From Enterobacter chuandaensis (GTDB taxonomy: Bacteria > Pseudomonadota > Gammaproteobacteria > Enterobacterales > Enterobacteriaceae): 64,000 nt of DNA. The notes beneath the pieces are model-generated. The model was not told where the DNA came from. It searched no databases and saw nothing but the letters and a program-made list of their open reading frames with translations. Location of the stretch: positions 62,001-126,000 of the forward strand of contig NZ_QZCS01000007.1 of the NCBI RefSeq assembly GCF_003594915.1. The letters are read 5' to 3'. This document shows positions 20,623 to 31,591 of the stretch, piece after piece (the stretch's first letter is position 1; each line of letters starts with the position of its first letter). The position numbers were made by a program, and so were the translations under genes.

Positions 20623-22074
20623 ATGGCCAAAAATTACGCAGCGCTGGCGAACGACGTTGTCAGCGCGCTGGGCGGCAAAGAGAACATCGTCGCCGTCACC
20701 CACTGCATGACGCGACTGCGTTTCGTTCTGAAAGACGAAAATCTTACCGACGTTGCGCGCCTGAAAAGTATCAGCGGCGTGCTTGGCGTGGTACGTAACG
20801 ACAACCAGTGCCAGGTGATTATTGGCAACACCGTTTCACAGGCGTACCGCGAAGTGGTGAGCCTGCTGCCCGTTGATCTGCAGCCCCCCATGCCGGAAGG
20901 CCCGCAGAAGCTGACGTTACGCCGCATTGGCGCCGGGATCCTCGACGCGCTGATCGGCACCATGTCGCCGCTGATCCCGGCGATCATCGGCGGTTCGATG
21001 GTCAAGCTGCTGGCGATGATCCTTGAGATGACCGGCGTGCTGCCAAAAGGCGCGCCGACGCTCACCATTCTGACCGTCATTGGCGACGGGGCGTTCTTCT
21101 TCCTGCCGCTGATGGTGGCGGCCTCGGCGGCGGTGAAGTTTAAAACCAACATGTCGCTGGCGATTGCCATCGCGGGCGTGCTGGTGCACCCGAGTTTTAT
21201 CGAGCTGATGGCGAAAGCCGCGCAGGGCGAGCACGTTGAGTTCGCCTTTATTCCGGTGACGGCGGTGAAATACACCTATACCGTCATCCCGGCGCTGGTG
21301 ATGACCTGGTGCCTGTCGTACATCGAACGCTGGGTGGATCGCATTACCCCGGCGGTAACGAAAAACTTCCTCAAGCCGATGCTGATCGTGCTGATTGCCG
21401 CCCCGCTCGCCATCGTGCTGATTGGCCCGTTGGGGATCTGGATCGGTAGCGCCATCTCCGCGCTGGTCTACACCATTCACGGCTACCTGGGCTGGCTCTC
21501 CGTCGCCATCATGGGCGCGCTGTGGCCGCTGCTGGTGATGACCGGGATGCACCGCGTGTTTACGCCGACCATCATCCAGACCATTGCCGAAACGGGCAAA
21601 GAAGGGATGGTGATGCCGTCAGAGATCGGCGCCAACCTGTCGCTCGGCGGCTCGTCGCTGGCGGTGGCGTGGAAAACCAAAAACCCGGAGCTGCGCCAGA
21701 CGGCGCTGGCGGCGGCGGCCTCGGCCATCATGGCGGGGATCTCTGAACCAGCGCTGTACGGCGTGGCGGTGCGCCTGAAACGTCCGCTGATTGCGAGCCT
21801 GATCAGCGGCTTTATCTGCGGCGCGGTGGCCGGCATGGCCGGTCTTGCCAGCCATTCGATGGCGGCGCCGGGGCTGTTTACCAGCGTGCAGTTCTTCGAT
21901 CCGGCCAACCCGATGACCATCGTCTGGGTGTTTGGCGTGATGGGGCTGGCAGTCGTGCTGTCGTTTGTTCTGACCCTGCTTTTAGGGTTTGAGGATATTC
22001 CGGTCGAAGACGAAGCTGAAAAAGCGCGCGCCCTGCAGACCGCACCGGTACAGAACAACGCAGCAAAAGCATAA
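20623..22074 (+). CDS. ascF: PTS beta-glucoside transporter subunit IIBC
   Basis: A 483-residue fusion that imports and phosphorylates arbutin, salicin and probably cellobiose. The N-terminal IIB domain has its phospho-Cys at residue 28 in VTHCMTRLRF. A IIC membrane domain follows, with GIMAGISEPALYGV-type segments near its end. The start at 20623 gives MAKNYAALAND as in E. coli and has AGGAT upstream. No IIA domain is attached, so a separate IIA must supply phosphate. Confidence 0.95.
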   Translation: MAKNYAALANDVVSALGGKENIVAVTHCMTRLRFVLKDENLTDVARLKSISGVLGVVRNDNQCQVIIGNTVSQAYREVVSLLPVDLQPPMPEGPQKLTLRRIGAGILDALIGTMSPLIPAIIGGSMVKLLAMILEMTGVLPKGAPTLTILTVIGDGAFFFLPLMVAASAAVKFKTNMSLAIAIAGVLVHPSFIELMAKAAQGEHVEFAFIPVTAVKYTYTVIPALVMTWCLSYIERWVDRITPAVTKNFLKPMLIVLIAAPLAIVLIGPLGIWIGSAISALVYTIHGYLGWLSVAIMGALWPLLVMTGMHRVFTPTIIQTIAETGKEGMVMPSEIGANLSLGGSSLAVAWKTKNPELRQTALAAAASAIMAGISEPALYGVAVRLKRPLIASLISGFICGAVAGMAGLASHSMAAPGLFTSVQFFDPANPMTIVWVFGVMGLAVVLSFVLTLLLGFEDIPVEDEAEKARALQTAPVQNNAAKA

Positions 22075-23517
<1,443 letters not shown>

Positions 23518-23525
23518 CCTGTTTT

Positions 23526-23593
23526 GCCGGGTGGCGGCTTCGCCTTACCCGGCCTACGGTTTTGTATGCCCGGTAAGCGCAGCGCCACCGGGC
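23526..23593. repeat. REP pair (BIME) between ascB and hycI
   Basis: GCCGGGTGGCGGCTTCGCCTTACCCGGC and a second unit CCCGGTAAGCGCAGCGCCACCGGG lie between two convergent genes. They could serve as the 3' boundary for both ascFB and hyc transcripts. No T-run terminator was seen here. Confidence 0.8.
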
Positions 23594-23598
23594 GCTGC

Positions 23599-24054
23599 TC
23601 AGAGCTGAGAAAACCCCCCGTCCCCAACCCACCCAGCAAGCCGTGAATACACCACGTCCACCGCCTCTTTTACCGGCGGCGTCATCGGATAATAAAACCC
23701 GACAATATCCGGTTGAATGCCCAAAAACAGCACCTCGCCCACGTCGTCTTTAATCTGATCCACCAGGTAGTTCAGAGGCATATTGTGCGTCGTCATCATA
23801 AACATCTCGGCGATGTCGTCCGGGTCAATCAGGCGGATCTCGCCGGGGTTGAGCCCCATATCGGTGGCATCGACGATTAACAGCCTCTCCGGACGCAACT
23901 CGCGAATGGCCACCACGTCGTTTTCCGGTGCGCTGCCGCCGTCAATCACCACCCAACTGCCCGGCGGGTTCGCAGCGCACATCTCTGCCAGCAGCGGGCC
24001 CGCGCCGTCATCGCCCATCATGCTGTTGCCGACACACAGTAAAACGTCAGTCAC
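23599..24054 (-). CDS. hycI: Hydrogenase 3 maturation endopeptidase
   Basis: A 151-residue protease that removes the C-terminal tail of HycE after nickel insertion, allowing the active site to close. The conserved N-terminus LLCVGNSMMGDDGAGPLLAE contains the nickel-sensing Asp. It is slightly shorter than E. coli HycI (156). It is the last gene of the hyc operon, overlapping hycH by eight bases. Its substrate HycE is encoded four genes upstream. Confidence 0.95.
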   Translation of the reverse strand: MTDVLLCVGNSMMGDDGAGPLLAEMCAANPPGSWVVIDGGSAPENDVVAIRELRPERLLIVDATDMGLNPGEIRLIDPDDIAEMFMMTTHNMPLNYLVDQIKDDVGEVLFLGIQPDIVGFYYPMTPPVKEAVDVVYSRLAGWVGDGGFSQL

Positions 24055-24457
24055 GTAATCTCCTCACCATCAGGTAGATGGCACTCTCCTGATGAATATC
24101 GTGCAGCATGCCGAGCAGCGTTGTGCTCCACGCCTGCTGCTCGGGGGTTTGCCTGCCGAGCGCCGCGTCAAAGGCGTTGGCGAGCATCGCAATGTGGTTG
24201 GCGTCGATGACGATCTCACCATACTTCGGCACGCCCTCCATCTTGCGCCGCGCCGTACTGCCCTCCTCCAGCGTGGCGATCCACGCCAGGTATTCCGGCC
24301 ACGGGCAGGTTAACGCCGCCTCCAGGCAGTCGATCACCCCAAGGTGGTGCCCAATCGCCAGGCTGTAGTAAACCACCTGCTGCGCCGCATCCGGCGTGGC
24401 GTCGTTCTCATCAATAAACTTACGGCTCAGCTGGCTGAACAACACCGTTTCACTCAT
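24047..24457 (-). CDS. hycH: Formate hydrogenlyase maturation protein HycH
   Basis: A 136-residue cytoplasmic protein needed for maturation of hydrogenase 3, with unknown biochemistry. It begins [19 protein letters not shown] and shows no cofactor motif. Length equals E. coli HycH. It overlaps hycG by four bases and hycI by eight. Confidence 0.93.
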   Translation of the reverse strand: MSETVLFSQLSRKFIDENDATPDAAQQVVYYSLAIGHHLGVIDCLEAALTCPWPEYLAWIATLEEGSTARRKMEGVPKYGEIVIDANHIAMLANAFDAALGRQTPEQQAWSTTLLGMLHDIHQESAIYLMVRRLRD

Positions 24458-25221
24458 CGGATCCGCGCCTCATCGACGATGCTGTTCAGGTTCGCCACGA
24501 TCTCATTGAGGCGCGGATCGTTCTCGGCCTCCAGCCAGCGCGCCACCTGATGGTCACCCTGGCTGAGCAGACGCAGATAATCGTCAGCGATCTGCCGACC
24601 GTAGCGATAACCCGCCAGACTGCGCGCCGTGCGGTCGACCTTCACCCGCAGCGGCTGCACCATGTCCGGGTGCAGAATGGCCGCAGGCTGGTTGTCCAGC
24701 TCGCCCGGCTCGCGGGCGTGGATTTTCTGCTCCAGCAGGCCGAGCGCCATGGCAAAGCCGTACAGCGTCGCGGCAGGCGTCGGCGGGCAGCCGGGAATGT
24801 AGACGTCCACCGGCACGATTTTGTCGGTGCCGCCCCAGACGCAGTAAAGGTCGTGGAAGATGCCGCCGCTATTGCCGCAGGCGCCGTAGGAGATACAGAT
24901 TTTCGGATCCGGCGCAGACTGCCAGGCACGCAGCGCGGGCGAGCGCATGGCACGGGTGACGGCCCCGGTAAACAGCAGGATGTCCGCATGGCGCGGAGAC
25001 GGCACCACTTTGATGCCGAAGCGCTCAGCGTCAAACAGCGGCGACAGGGTGGCGAAGATCTCGATCTCACAGCCGTTGCAGCCGCCGCAGTCCACGCGGT
25101 AGACGTAGGCTGAGCGTTTGATTTTTTTCATCAGCGACGCCTTCATGCTGGCGATGGATTCGTCCACCGTCATCGGCACCGGAATGCCGTTAGCGTCGCG
25201 CGGGCCCAGTAGGTTTTCCAT
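24454..25221 (-). CDS. hycG: Hydrogenase 3 small subunit
   Basis: A 255-residue NuoB-like electron-transfer subunit that carries a [4Fe-4S] cluster next to HycE. Cys residues appear in [29 protein letters not shown] and [11 protein letters not shown], the usual four-ligand arrangement. It is located on the cytoplasmic side of the formate hydrogenlyase complex and overlaps its neighbours by one and four bases. Confidence 0.96.
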   Translation of the reverse strand: MENLLGPRDANGIPVPMTVDESIASMKASLMKKIKRSAYVYRVDCGGCNGCEIEIFATLSPLFDAERFGIKVVPSPRHADILLFTGAVTRAMRSPALRAWQSAPDPKICISYGACGNSGGIFHDLYCVWGGTDKIVPVDVYIPGCPPTPAATLYGFAMALGLLEQKIHAREPGELDNQPAAILHPDMVQPLRVKVDRTARSLAGYRYGRQIADDYLRLLSQGDHQVARWLEAENDPRLNEIVANLNSIVDEARIR

Positions 25222-25763
25222 CAGCTGGCCTCTCTCATATGGCGGGTGATATCAATACGGTCGGACGGCAGCAGGCACTTCTGACGCTTGCACTCCGGGC
25301 AGGTTTCAAAGCTTTCACGGTGATGCTCCGCGCGGGCGTCACCGTTGTGCTGCAGCAGCGCGATGGCGTAGTCGATCTCTTTCTGCACGGCGAACGGGCG
25401 GTGGCAGACGCGGCAGTTGCACAGGTCAAAGCGCGACTGCTGCAGGAAATCCTCTTTCTTCCACACCGCCAGCTCGTACTCCGGCGAAAGACGAATAGCG
25501 ACCGTCGGGCAGACCTCCTCGCAGCGGCCGCAGAAGATGCAGCGCCCGAGGTTAAACTGCCAGGCCAGCTCGCCGGTTTTGAGATCCGTTTCTACCGTCA
25601 GGGCATTCGACGGACAGGCGTTGACACAGGCCGCGCAGCCGATGCACTGCTGCGGATTGTGCTCCGGCTTACCGCGAAAGTTTTTATCCACCGGGATCGG
25701 CTCCAGCGGATAGCTGCTGGTCTGCGTGCCCGTTTTGATCACTTTTTTGATAAAGGTAAACAT
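25221..25763 (-). CDS. hycF: Formate hydrogenlyase iron-sulfur subunit HycF
   Basis: A 180-residue NuoI-like ferredoxin with two [4Fe-4S] motifs ([15 protein letters not shown] and [15 protein letters not shown]). A later Cys group ([19 protein letters not shown]) resembles a rubredoxin-type site. It relays electrons from HycB to HycG. It lies nine bases after hycE. Confidence 0.96.
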   Translation of the reverse strand: MFTFIKKVIKTGTQTSSYPLEPIPVDKNFRGKPEHNPQQCIGCAACVNACPSNALTVETDLKTGELAWQFNLGRCIFCGRCEEVCPTVAIRLSPEYELAVWKKEDFLQQSRFDLCNCRVCHRPFAVQKEIDYAIALLQHNGDARAEHHRESFETCPECKRQKCLLPSDRIDITRHMREAS

Positions 25764-25772
25764 GGCGAATCC

Positions 25773-27482
25773 TTATTTCAGCGGCGAGTTCTTACGCTCG
25801 ATGCTGTAGCGCTCAAGCTCTTTGTACGGCACCACCTGGCTTTTCTTCTTGCGCACGTCCACCACGGTCATGCGGTCGGTGCAGGAGTAGCACGGGTCGA
25901 GGCTGCCGATGATCAGCGGCGCGTCAGAGACGGTGTTGCCGCGCAGCATGTAGCGCAGGGTTGGCCAGTTGGCGTAGGTGGCCGCGCGGCAGCGCCAGCG
26001 GTAGAGCTTCTGGTTGTCGCCGGTCATGCTCCAGTGGATGTCGTCCCCGCGCGGCGCTTCGGCAAAGCCGAGGGCAAAGCGGTTCGGGATGTAGGTGAAG
26101 CCCTCCACCATCAGCGGACCGCCCGGCAGGTTATCAAGGCCAAAGTCGATCATGTTCAGCGCGGTGAACACCTCGTTGATGCGCACCTTCAGGCGGGAGA
26201 TGACGTCGCAGCCCTGCTCGCTGTGCACGGTCATCGGCAGCAGGCCGTAGCCGACGAACGGGTGATCGGCGCGGGTGTCGCGGGCGTGGCCGCTGGCGCG
26301 CACCATCGGGCCGACGTTGCTGAAGTCACGGGCAATTTCGGGATCAAGACGACCGATGCCGACGGTGCGCTGTTCGATGTTTGGCGTGCTGAGCAGCATG
26401 TCCACCAGCTCCTGCACGTCCCGGCGCATCTGCTGCGCCAGCTGGCGGGTCTGGATCATGTCGTCCTTCAGCAGGTCGCGGCGGATCCCACCGATCAGGT
26501 TCAGGCCGTAGGTTTTACGCGCTCCGGTGAGGATCTCCGCCATTTTCATCGACGCTTCGCGCACGCGGAAGAACTGCATAAACCCGGAGTCAAAGCCGAC
26601 GAAGTGGCAGGCCAGGCCGAGGTTCAGCAGGTGCGAGTGCAGACGCTCCACCTCCAGCAGAATGGCGCGGATCATCTGCGCGCGCTCCGGCACCACGATC
26701 CCCATGCCATTCTCCACCGAGGTGGTATAAGCGGTGCTGTGGGCGAAGCCGCAGATGCCGCACACGCGGTCAGAGAGGAACGTCACCTCGTTGTAGCCCA
26801 TGCGGGTTTCCGCCAGCTTTTCCATGCCGCGATGGACGTAGAACAGGCGGTAGTCGGCGTCGATGATGTTCTCGCCGTCGACGAACAGGCGGAAGTGCCC
26901 CGGTTCGTCAGAGGTGACGTGCAGCGGGCCGATCGGCACCACGTTGTTCTTCTTGCTGCCCAGCTCGTTGATGAATTCGTAGGTTTCGCTGTCGGTGGTC
27001 GGGGCCGGGCGCTGGCGGTAGTCCATGCTGTCTTTACGCAGCGGATAGAGTTCGTCCGGCCAGTCGTCCGGCAGCACCAGGCGTCGCTCGTCCGGCAGAC
27101 CGACCGGCACCAGGCCGTACATGTCGCGCACTTCGCGCTCGCCCCAGACGGCGGCAGGCACGCGCGGCGTGACGGACGGGTATTCCGGCTTATTCGGGTC
27201 GACCTCGACGCGCACGGTGAGCCAGCATTTTTCACCCTGCTCCATCGACATCACGTAGTACACCGCGTAGTTGCCGCACAGCTGGCGCTCGTCGTTGCCG
27301 AACAGCACCGACAGCCAGCCGCCCTGCTGGTAATAGAGGAACTCCACCACTTCCGGCAGGTCATTCACCTTAATGGTGACGGTTACCTGGTCTTTGGTTT
27401 GCCAGGACTCCTCCAGCACCACGCCGGGGAAAGCCTGATGCAACGCGGCGAGATACTGCTGACCTTTCTTTTCTTCAGACAT
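25773..27482 (-). CDS. hycE: Hydrogenase 3 large subunit precursor
   Basis: A 569-residue [NiFe] catalytic subunit that makes H2 from protons. The N-terminal third is NuoC-like and the rest NuoD-like. Nickel ligands are in CGICG (residues 241-245) and DPCYSC (531-536). The 32-residue tail after Arg537 (MTVVDVRKKK...) is the piece removed by HycI, so this is the unprocessed form. The sequence is nearly identical in pattern to E. coli HycE. Confidence 0.97.
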   Translation of the reverse strand: MSEEKKGQQYLAALHQAFPGVVLEESWQTKDQVTVTIKVNDLPEVVEFLYYQQGGWLSVLFGNDERQLCGNYAVYYVMSMEQGEKCWLTVRVEVDPNKPEYPSVTPRVPAAVWGEREVRDMYGLVPVGLPDERRLVLPDDWPDELYPLRKDSMDYRQRPAPTTDSETYEFINELGSKKNNVVPIGPLHVTSDEPGHFRLFVDGENIIDADYRLFYVHRGMEKLAETRMGYNEVTFLSDRVCGICGFAHSTAYTTSVENGMGIVVPERAQMIRAILLEVERLHSHLLNLGLACHFVGFDSGFMQFFRVREASMKMAEILTGARKTYGLNLIGGIRRDLLKDDMIQTRQLAQQMRRDVQELVDMLLSTPNIEQRTVGIGRLDPEIARDFSNVGPMVRASGHARDTRADHPFVGYGLLPMTVHSEQGCDVISRLKVRINEVFTALNMIDFGLDNLPGGPLMVEGFTYIPNRFALGFAEAPRGDDIHWSMTGDNQKLYRWRCRAATYANWPTLRYMLRGNTVSDAPLIIGSLDPCYSCTDRMTVVDVRKKKSQVVPYKELERYSIERKNSPLK

Positions 27483-27497
27483 AAATACTCTCTTTAA

Positions 27498-28421
27498 TCA
27501 CGCCACCAGCAAGGAGACGAACGCTAAAAATGCAAAACCAAAACCGGCCCAGGTGATGCGCGACGTTTCGACAAAACGCAGGCGCGCCATGCTGTTTTCA
27601 AACAGGGCTATCACCAGCACGCCGACCAGCAGCTTGAGGGCGGCAATCACGACGGCCAGCACCAGACCGCCCGCGGAGAAGTGCGTCATCTGCCCCCACG
27701 GGAAGAAAACGCCGACGAACATCTGCAGCACCACCAGCTGTTTGAGGCTGATGCCCCACTTCAGCACCGCGAAGCCGTAGCCGCTGTATTCGGTAAGCGG
27801 ACCTTCCTGCAGCTCCTGCTCGGCTTCCGCGAGGTCGAACGGCAGTTTGCCCATCTCAATAAAGGTGGCGAACGCGCAGGCGCAGAGCGCCAGAATCAGC
27901 GGGACAGAACGTGAAACCGGCCAGTGATAAACGGTACTGGTGATAAAGCTGATGTGGGTCGAGCCTTCCACCTGCGCGGCCACCCACAGCCCCAGCAGCA
28001 GGATCGGCTCAACCAGAACGCCGAGCATCGCCTCGCGGCTGGCACCGATGCCGGTAAACGGGCTGCCGGTGTCCAGGCCCGCAATCGCGAAGAAGAAACG
28101 CGCGATTGCGAAGAGGTAGATAAGCGTAATCAAATCGCCCAGCGCCGGCAGCGGCGAGCCCACCGTGACCATCGGCAGCGCGGTGGCGATGGTCAGCATG
28201 ACGCCAACCATCACAAATGGCGTAAGGCGGAAGACCCAGCCTGAGGCGTCCGGTGCCACGCTCTGACGAGAAAGCAGCTTGAAGAGATCGCGGTACTCCT
28301 GAAGCACCCCAGGCCCGCGACGGTTGTGCATCCGGGCGCGCGCCACGCGCGTAATGCCCGACAGCAGCGGCGCGAAGGCGAACAGCACCAGCGCCTGAAG
28401 AATTGCCAGATACAGACTCAT
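27498..28421 (-). CDS. hycD: Formate hydrogenlyase membrane subunit HycD
   Basis: A 307-residue NuoH-like membrane protein that anchors the soluble arm of formate hydrogenlyase. It shows about eight hydrophobic helices and the family segment RVARARMHNRRGPGVLQEYR, and the conserved FIEMGKLPFDLAEAEQELQEG typical of NuoH. One base separates its start from the hycC stop. Confidence 0.96.
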   Translation of the reverse strand: MSLYLAILQALVLFAFAPLLSGITRVARARMHNRRGPGVLQEYRDLFKLLSRQSVAPDASGWVFRLTPFVMVGVMLTIATALPMVTVGSPLPALGDLITLIYLFAIARFFFAIAGLDTGSPFTGIGASREAMLGVLVEPILLLGLWVAAQVEGSTHISFITSTVYHWPVSRSVPLILALCACAFATFIEMGKLPFDLAEAEQELQEGPLTEYSGYGFAVLKWGISLKQLVVLQMFVGVFFPWGQMTHFSAGGLVLAVVIAALKLLVGVLVIALFENSMARLRFVETSRITWAGFGFAFLAFVSLLVA

Positions 28422-28422
28422 G

Positions 28423-30237
28423 TCAGGCTCCTCGTGAAATCACAATAACCACCAGCACCGCCAGCTCGATCAGCGCCAGACGGCGGAACAGCACGGGCGC
28501 GGCGGCGCTCTGCCAGCCTGGGACCCAATCCACCGGGTTCAGCCAGTGGCGCAGCTTCAGCACGGCAGCGAAGTTCTCCTTCACCGGCATGGCGAAACCG
28601 TGGGCGGTAATGACCATCGACTGCTCGTGTTCGTAGCCACAAGCCCACGCCGCGCCGCGCGAGCGGGAGGCGAGACGGTCGCGTTTAAAGAACAGCATCA
28701 GCACAAACGGCAGCAGCGGTGCGGCGATCAGCAGCAGCGCCATCATCGGCTGGGAAACGACGGTATGCGCCGTCGCCAGCGGCAGCGGAATGGCGTGGCC
28801 CAGCAGCGGCAGTAGCCACGGCGCGGCCACCCCGCCCGCGATGCAGCACAGCGACAGCGCCACAACGCTGGCACCCATCAGTACCGGGGCGCAGCAGGCG
28901 TTCTCCGCTTCACGGGTGCGCGGCGCGCCGAGGAAAGTGACGCCGTAGACTTTCGCCATGCACATCACCGCCAGCGCCCCGGTAATCGCCAGCCCGACCG
29001 CCAGCAGCGGGCCGAGCAAACGCGCGATAAAGACATCGTTCTGACCGAGCGCGAAGAAGGACTGATAGATCACCCACTCCCCGGCAAAGCCGTTTAATGG
29101 CGGCAGCGCGGCCATCGCCATCAGCCCCACCAGCATGGCGAGTGAAATCACCGGCATTTTTTTGCCAATCCCACCGAGTTTTTCGATATCCCGGTGGCCG
29201 GTGCGGAACCAGACGCTGCCCGCGCCGAGGAACAGAGTGCTTTTAAACAGGCTGTGGTTGACGAGATGATACAGACCGCCGATAAACCCGGCGGCAATCA
29301 GCGCCGGCTGGTTAAGCGCCAACCCGGTGACGCCCGCGCCAAGACCGAGCAGGATGATGCCGATGTTTTCCAGGGTGTGATAGGCCAGCAGGCGCTGGAT
29401 GTTGTGCTCCATTAGCGCGTACAGGCCGCCAACAAACGCGGTGACCATGCCCACAATCAGCAGCACCACGCCCCACCACAGCGGCGGCTGGCCGCCGGTC
29501 AGCGTGATGGTCAGAATACCGAACAGCCCAACCTTCATGACGACGGTGGAGAACAGCGCGGCAGCCGGTGCAGAGGCATTTGCGTGCGCCTGCGGCACCC
29601 AGCCGTGCAGCGGGATAATCCCGGCCAGCAGGCCAAAACCGACTACGCCCAGCAGCCAGACATCGTTGCCCAGCGTCTGGCCGTTAAGCGCGGAAAAGTC
29701 CAGCGTGCCGAAACGTTGCCACACCAGCCAGCAGGCCAGCGCCAGCAGCAGCGTGCCAAGACGTCCAAGCGCAAACCACAGCTTGCCGGAGGCGCTGCAG
29801 CCCGTCAGGAACACGCCGCACAGCGCCATGATCTCCGCCATCACCACCAGCGCCCCGAGGTTGTTGGCGATAACGGCACAAACCGCCGTCGCCATCAGCA
29901 GATTCACCAGCAGGCCGTTGGCTTTGGTTTGCGGATGGCGGTGCCAGTCGATATTGAACAGGCTGATAAACAGCCCGCACAGACCAAAGGTCACCAACCA
30001 GATGGCGTTTAGCGGCGTAATCGCCACGGTGTGGCGAATCAGCGGCATGAGTGTTTCCACGGATTGTCCGCCGAGCAGGACGACACAGCCCGCCGCCAGC
30101 GTCATCAGGCTGCCGACCGCGCCGCCGATACCGGCTATCCAGCCGCTCAGGGTTTTATGGAAAGAGAACACCAGCACCAGCACGGCGGCAGTGGCAAAGT
30201 ACGCCACGGCGCTGTTAATCATAAATATCGCGTTCAT
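28423..30237 (-). CDS. hycC: Formate hydrogenlyase membrane subunit HycC
   Basis: A 604-residue NuoL/M/N-like antiporter-type membrane subunit with about 15 hydrophobic segments. Characteristic stretches are GIIPLHGWVPQAHANASAPA and EHNIQRLLAYHTLENIGIIL. It may couple H2 production to ion movement, which is debated for E. coli. The start at 30237 overlaps the hycB stop (ATGA). Length is close to E. coli HycC (608). Confidence 0.96.
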   Translation of the reverse strand: MNAIFMINSAVAYFATAAVLVLVFSFHKTLSGWIAGIGGAVGSLMTLAAGCVVLLGGQSVETLMPLIRHTVAITPLNAIWLVTFGLCGLFISLFNIDWHRHPQTKANGLLVNLLMATAVCAVIANNLGALVVMAEIMALCGVFLTGCSASGKLWFALGRLGTLLLALACWLVWQRFGTLDFSALNGQTLGNDVWLLGVVGFGLLAGIIPLHGWVPQAHANASAPAAALFSTVVMKVGLFGILTITLTGGQPPLWWGVVLLIVGMVTAFVGGLYALMEHNIQRLLAYHTLENIGIILLGLGAGVTGLALNQPALIAAGFIGGLYHLVNHSLFKSTLFLGAGSVWFRTGHRDIEKLGGIGKKMPVISLAMLVGLMAMAALPPLNGFAGEWVIYQSFFALGQNDVFIARLLGPLLAVGLAITGALAVMCMAKVYGVTFLGAPRTREAENACCAPVLMGASVVALSLCCIAGGVAAPWLLPLLGHAIPLPLATAHTVVSQPMMALLLIAAPLLPFVLMLFFKRDRLASRSRGAAWACGYEHEQSMVITAHGFAMPVKENFAAVLKLRHWLNPVDWVPGWQSAAAPVLFRRLALIELAVLVVIVISRGA

Positions 30238-30842
30238 TTTTCCCCCTCGTTAAGCGCCCGCAGAAGCGAAAGATCGCCGACGTCGGTATTAATGGTCAGC
30301 TCGCGCTTGCGCCTGCTGGTGCGGGCGATATCGCGGATGTTAACCAGGATCAGCGCTTTGGTCGGACAGGTCCGCACGCAGGCCGGGCCCTGTTCGTCAA
30401 AGCTGCACAGGTCGCACTTCACCGCAACAGCGCGGATGCCGGGCACCCAGTCCAGCAGCGTACTCACCTTCGCCGGAGCGGGTGGCGCAGGCGGCGCTTT
30501 CGGGGTATTGGCGTTCGCCGGGATATGCAGCGGGCGGCTGCCGGAAAATTCAATCGCGCCGAACGGGCAGGCGATGCCGCACAGCTTGCAGCTAACGCAC
30601 AGGCTTTCGTTCAGCTGGACCGCGCCATCGACGCGAGTGATGGCGTTAACCGGGCACACGCCCGCGCACGGGGCATCTTCACAGTGGTGGCAGAGCTGCG
30701 GGGCAGACTCTTTTTCATTACGCATGACGCGCAGGCGCGGCATGGACTGCAGCCCGTGCAGGCGGTGCGTTTCCGAACACGCCGCCTCACAGGTTCGACA
30801 GCCAATACAGACCGTCGAGTCAGCAATTACAAAACGGTTCAC
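30234..30842 (-). CDS. hycB: Formate hydrogenlyase ferredoxin subunit HycB
   Basis: A 202-residue four-cluster ferredoxin that accepts electrons from formate dehydrogenase-H (FdhF, not in this window). Four Cys motifs are visible, starting CIGCRTCEAACSE and including CHHCEDAPCAGVCP and CVSCKLCGIACPFGA. It is a paralogue of HydN. A 73-base gap separates it from hycA and holds FhlA-like repeats. Confidence 0.96.
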   Translation of the reverse strand: MNRFVIADSTVCIGCRTCEAACSETHRLHGLQSMPRLRVMRNEKESAPQLCHHCEDAPCAGVCPVNAITRVDGAVQLNESLCVSCKLCGIACPFGAIEFSGSRPLHIPANANTPKAPPAPPAPAKVSTLLDWVPGIRAVAVKCDLCSFDEQGPACVRTCPTKALILVNIRDIARTSRRKRELTINTDVGDLSLLRALNEGEK

Positions 30843-30891
30843 CGGGCAATCCTCTGGTGATAGTCATTTTTGACGACGAAAAACTGTCTCA

Positions 30892-30908
30892 TCGACACTT
30901 TTCGACAC
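30892..30908. promoter_or_regulatory. FhlA-like direct repeat between hycA and hycB
   Basis: TCGACAC occurs twice with 10-bp periodicity (30892-30898 and 30902-30908). FhlA is reported to bind the hycA-hycB gap of E. coli, and its sites are rich in TGTCGA/TCGACA. The assignment rests on that knowledge plus the repeat. Confidence 0.5.
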
Positions 30909-30915
30909 GCGGTTA

Positions 30916-31380
30916 TCAGGCAAGATTGGCGGAAGTCTTTCCCGCGACCAGCTGTTTCAGGTCGACCGGCAAGTCGTGCTCAACTGCGGTGTAAAGACCG
31001 TTGTAAACCGACGCGATTTTCTCCAGATAGTGCTCCAGCACCTGCTGGCGATCGCGGTTGCTGACGTGACCGTCCACCATGCCATCGGCCATCAGCTGAG
31101 CTTTCGCAATACACTGTTTTTCACCCTCTTTTGTCTCAACGTAATACTCAATGGTGTGGCTGTTGAAGCTCTCCGCCAGGGTGACAAAAATCGTGAAGTG
31201 CCCAAACAACACAAAGCGCATGTCCCCCTGCGCCGCGCAGCTCATGGCGTGGTGCAGACGGGCTTTTGACAGGGTGATCCCCTGAACCAGAGAGTTGCAG
31301 TAGAGGTGCCACTGGTCCTGAAGCTGCTGGTGGCGCTGCGCGATGTAATCCGCTTTTTCGCTAATTTCCCAAATAGTCAT
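30916..31380 (-). CDS. hycA: Formate hydrogenlyase regulatory protein HycA
   Basis: A 154-residue cytoplasmic protein that counteracts the activator FhlA and so limits hyc and hyp expression. The start at 31380 (MTIWEISEKADYIAQRH) matches E. coli HycA. The longer frame to 31503 covers the sigma-54 promoter and is rejected. It has no recognisable DNA-binding or cofactor motif. It is the first gene of the hyc operon. Confidence 0.95.
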   Translation of the reverse strand: MTIWEISEKADYIAQRHQQLQDQWHLYCNSLVQGITLSKARLHHAMSCAAQGDMRFVLFGHFTIFVTLAESFNSHTIEYYVETKEGEKQCIAKAQLMADGMVDGHVSNRDRQQVLEHYLEKIASVYNGLYTAVEHDLPVDLKQLVAGKTSANLA

Positions 31381-31412
31381 AGAAGATATCCGGTTAATGG
31401 AGATAGCGGCTG

Positions 31413-31432
31413 TTAAGCAGATTTCGTGCCAG
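31413..31432 (-). promoter_or_regulatory. Sigma-54 promoter of hycABCDEFGHI
   Basis: On the minus strand CTGGCACGAAATCTGCTTAA matches TGGCACG-N4-TTGCA well, with -24 GG and -12 GC at exact 12-bp spacing. It lies about 35 bases before hycA. Confidence 0.9.
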
Positions 31433-31489
31433 TTTTTAATTGATTGATTTAAATGATTTTTATCAAGATAGTCACTGTCAACGCCACAG

Positions 31490-31510
31490 TGTCGACGTGT
31501 CATTTCGACA
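31490..31510. promoter_or_regulatory. FhlA-like sites between hycA and hypA
   Basis: TGTCGAC (31490-31496) is followed by TGTCATTTCGACA (31498-31510), an inverted TGTC/GACA pair. It lies between the two divergent sigma-54 promoters, where E. coli FhlA binds. The flanking CACTGTCAACG and GTTGACACCG continue the pattern. Confidence 0.55.
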
Positions 31511-31544
31511 GCGTTGACACCGTCACGCCGTAACGCAAATCAAG

Positions 31545-31561
31545 CTGGCACCGTTATTGCA
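31545..31561 (+). promoter_or_regulatory. Sigma-54 promoter of hypABCDE
   Basis: CTGGCACCGTTATTGCA has a perfect -12 TTGCA and -24 TGGCAC with GG/GC at 12-bp spacing. It lies 31 bases before hypA. Confidence 0.9.
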
Positions 31562-31591
31562 TTTACTGGCGCAAATCATTGAGGAGGCGTT

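Noticed and set aside
25239-27497. 752-codon open frame on the plus strand
   Set aside because: It lies fully antisense to hycF and hycE, which have unmistakable motifs. Its His/Gln/Arg-rich composition is typical of the shadow frame of GC-rich codons.
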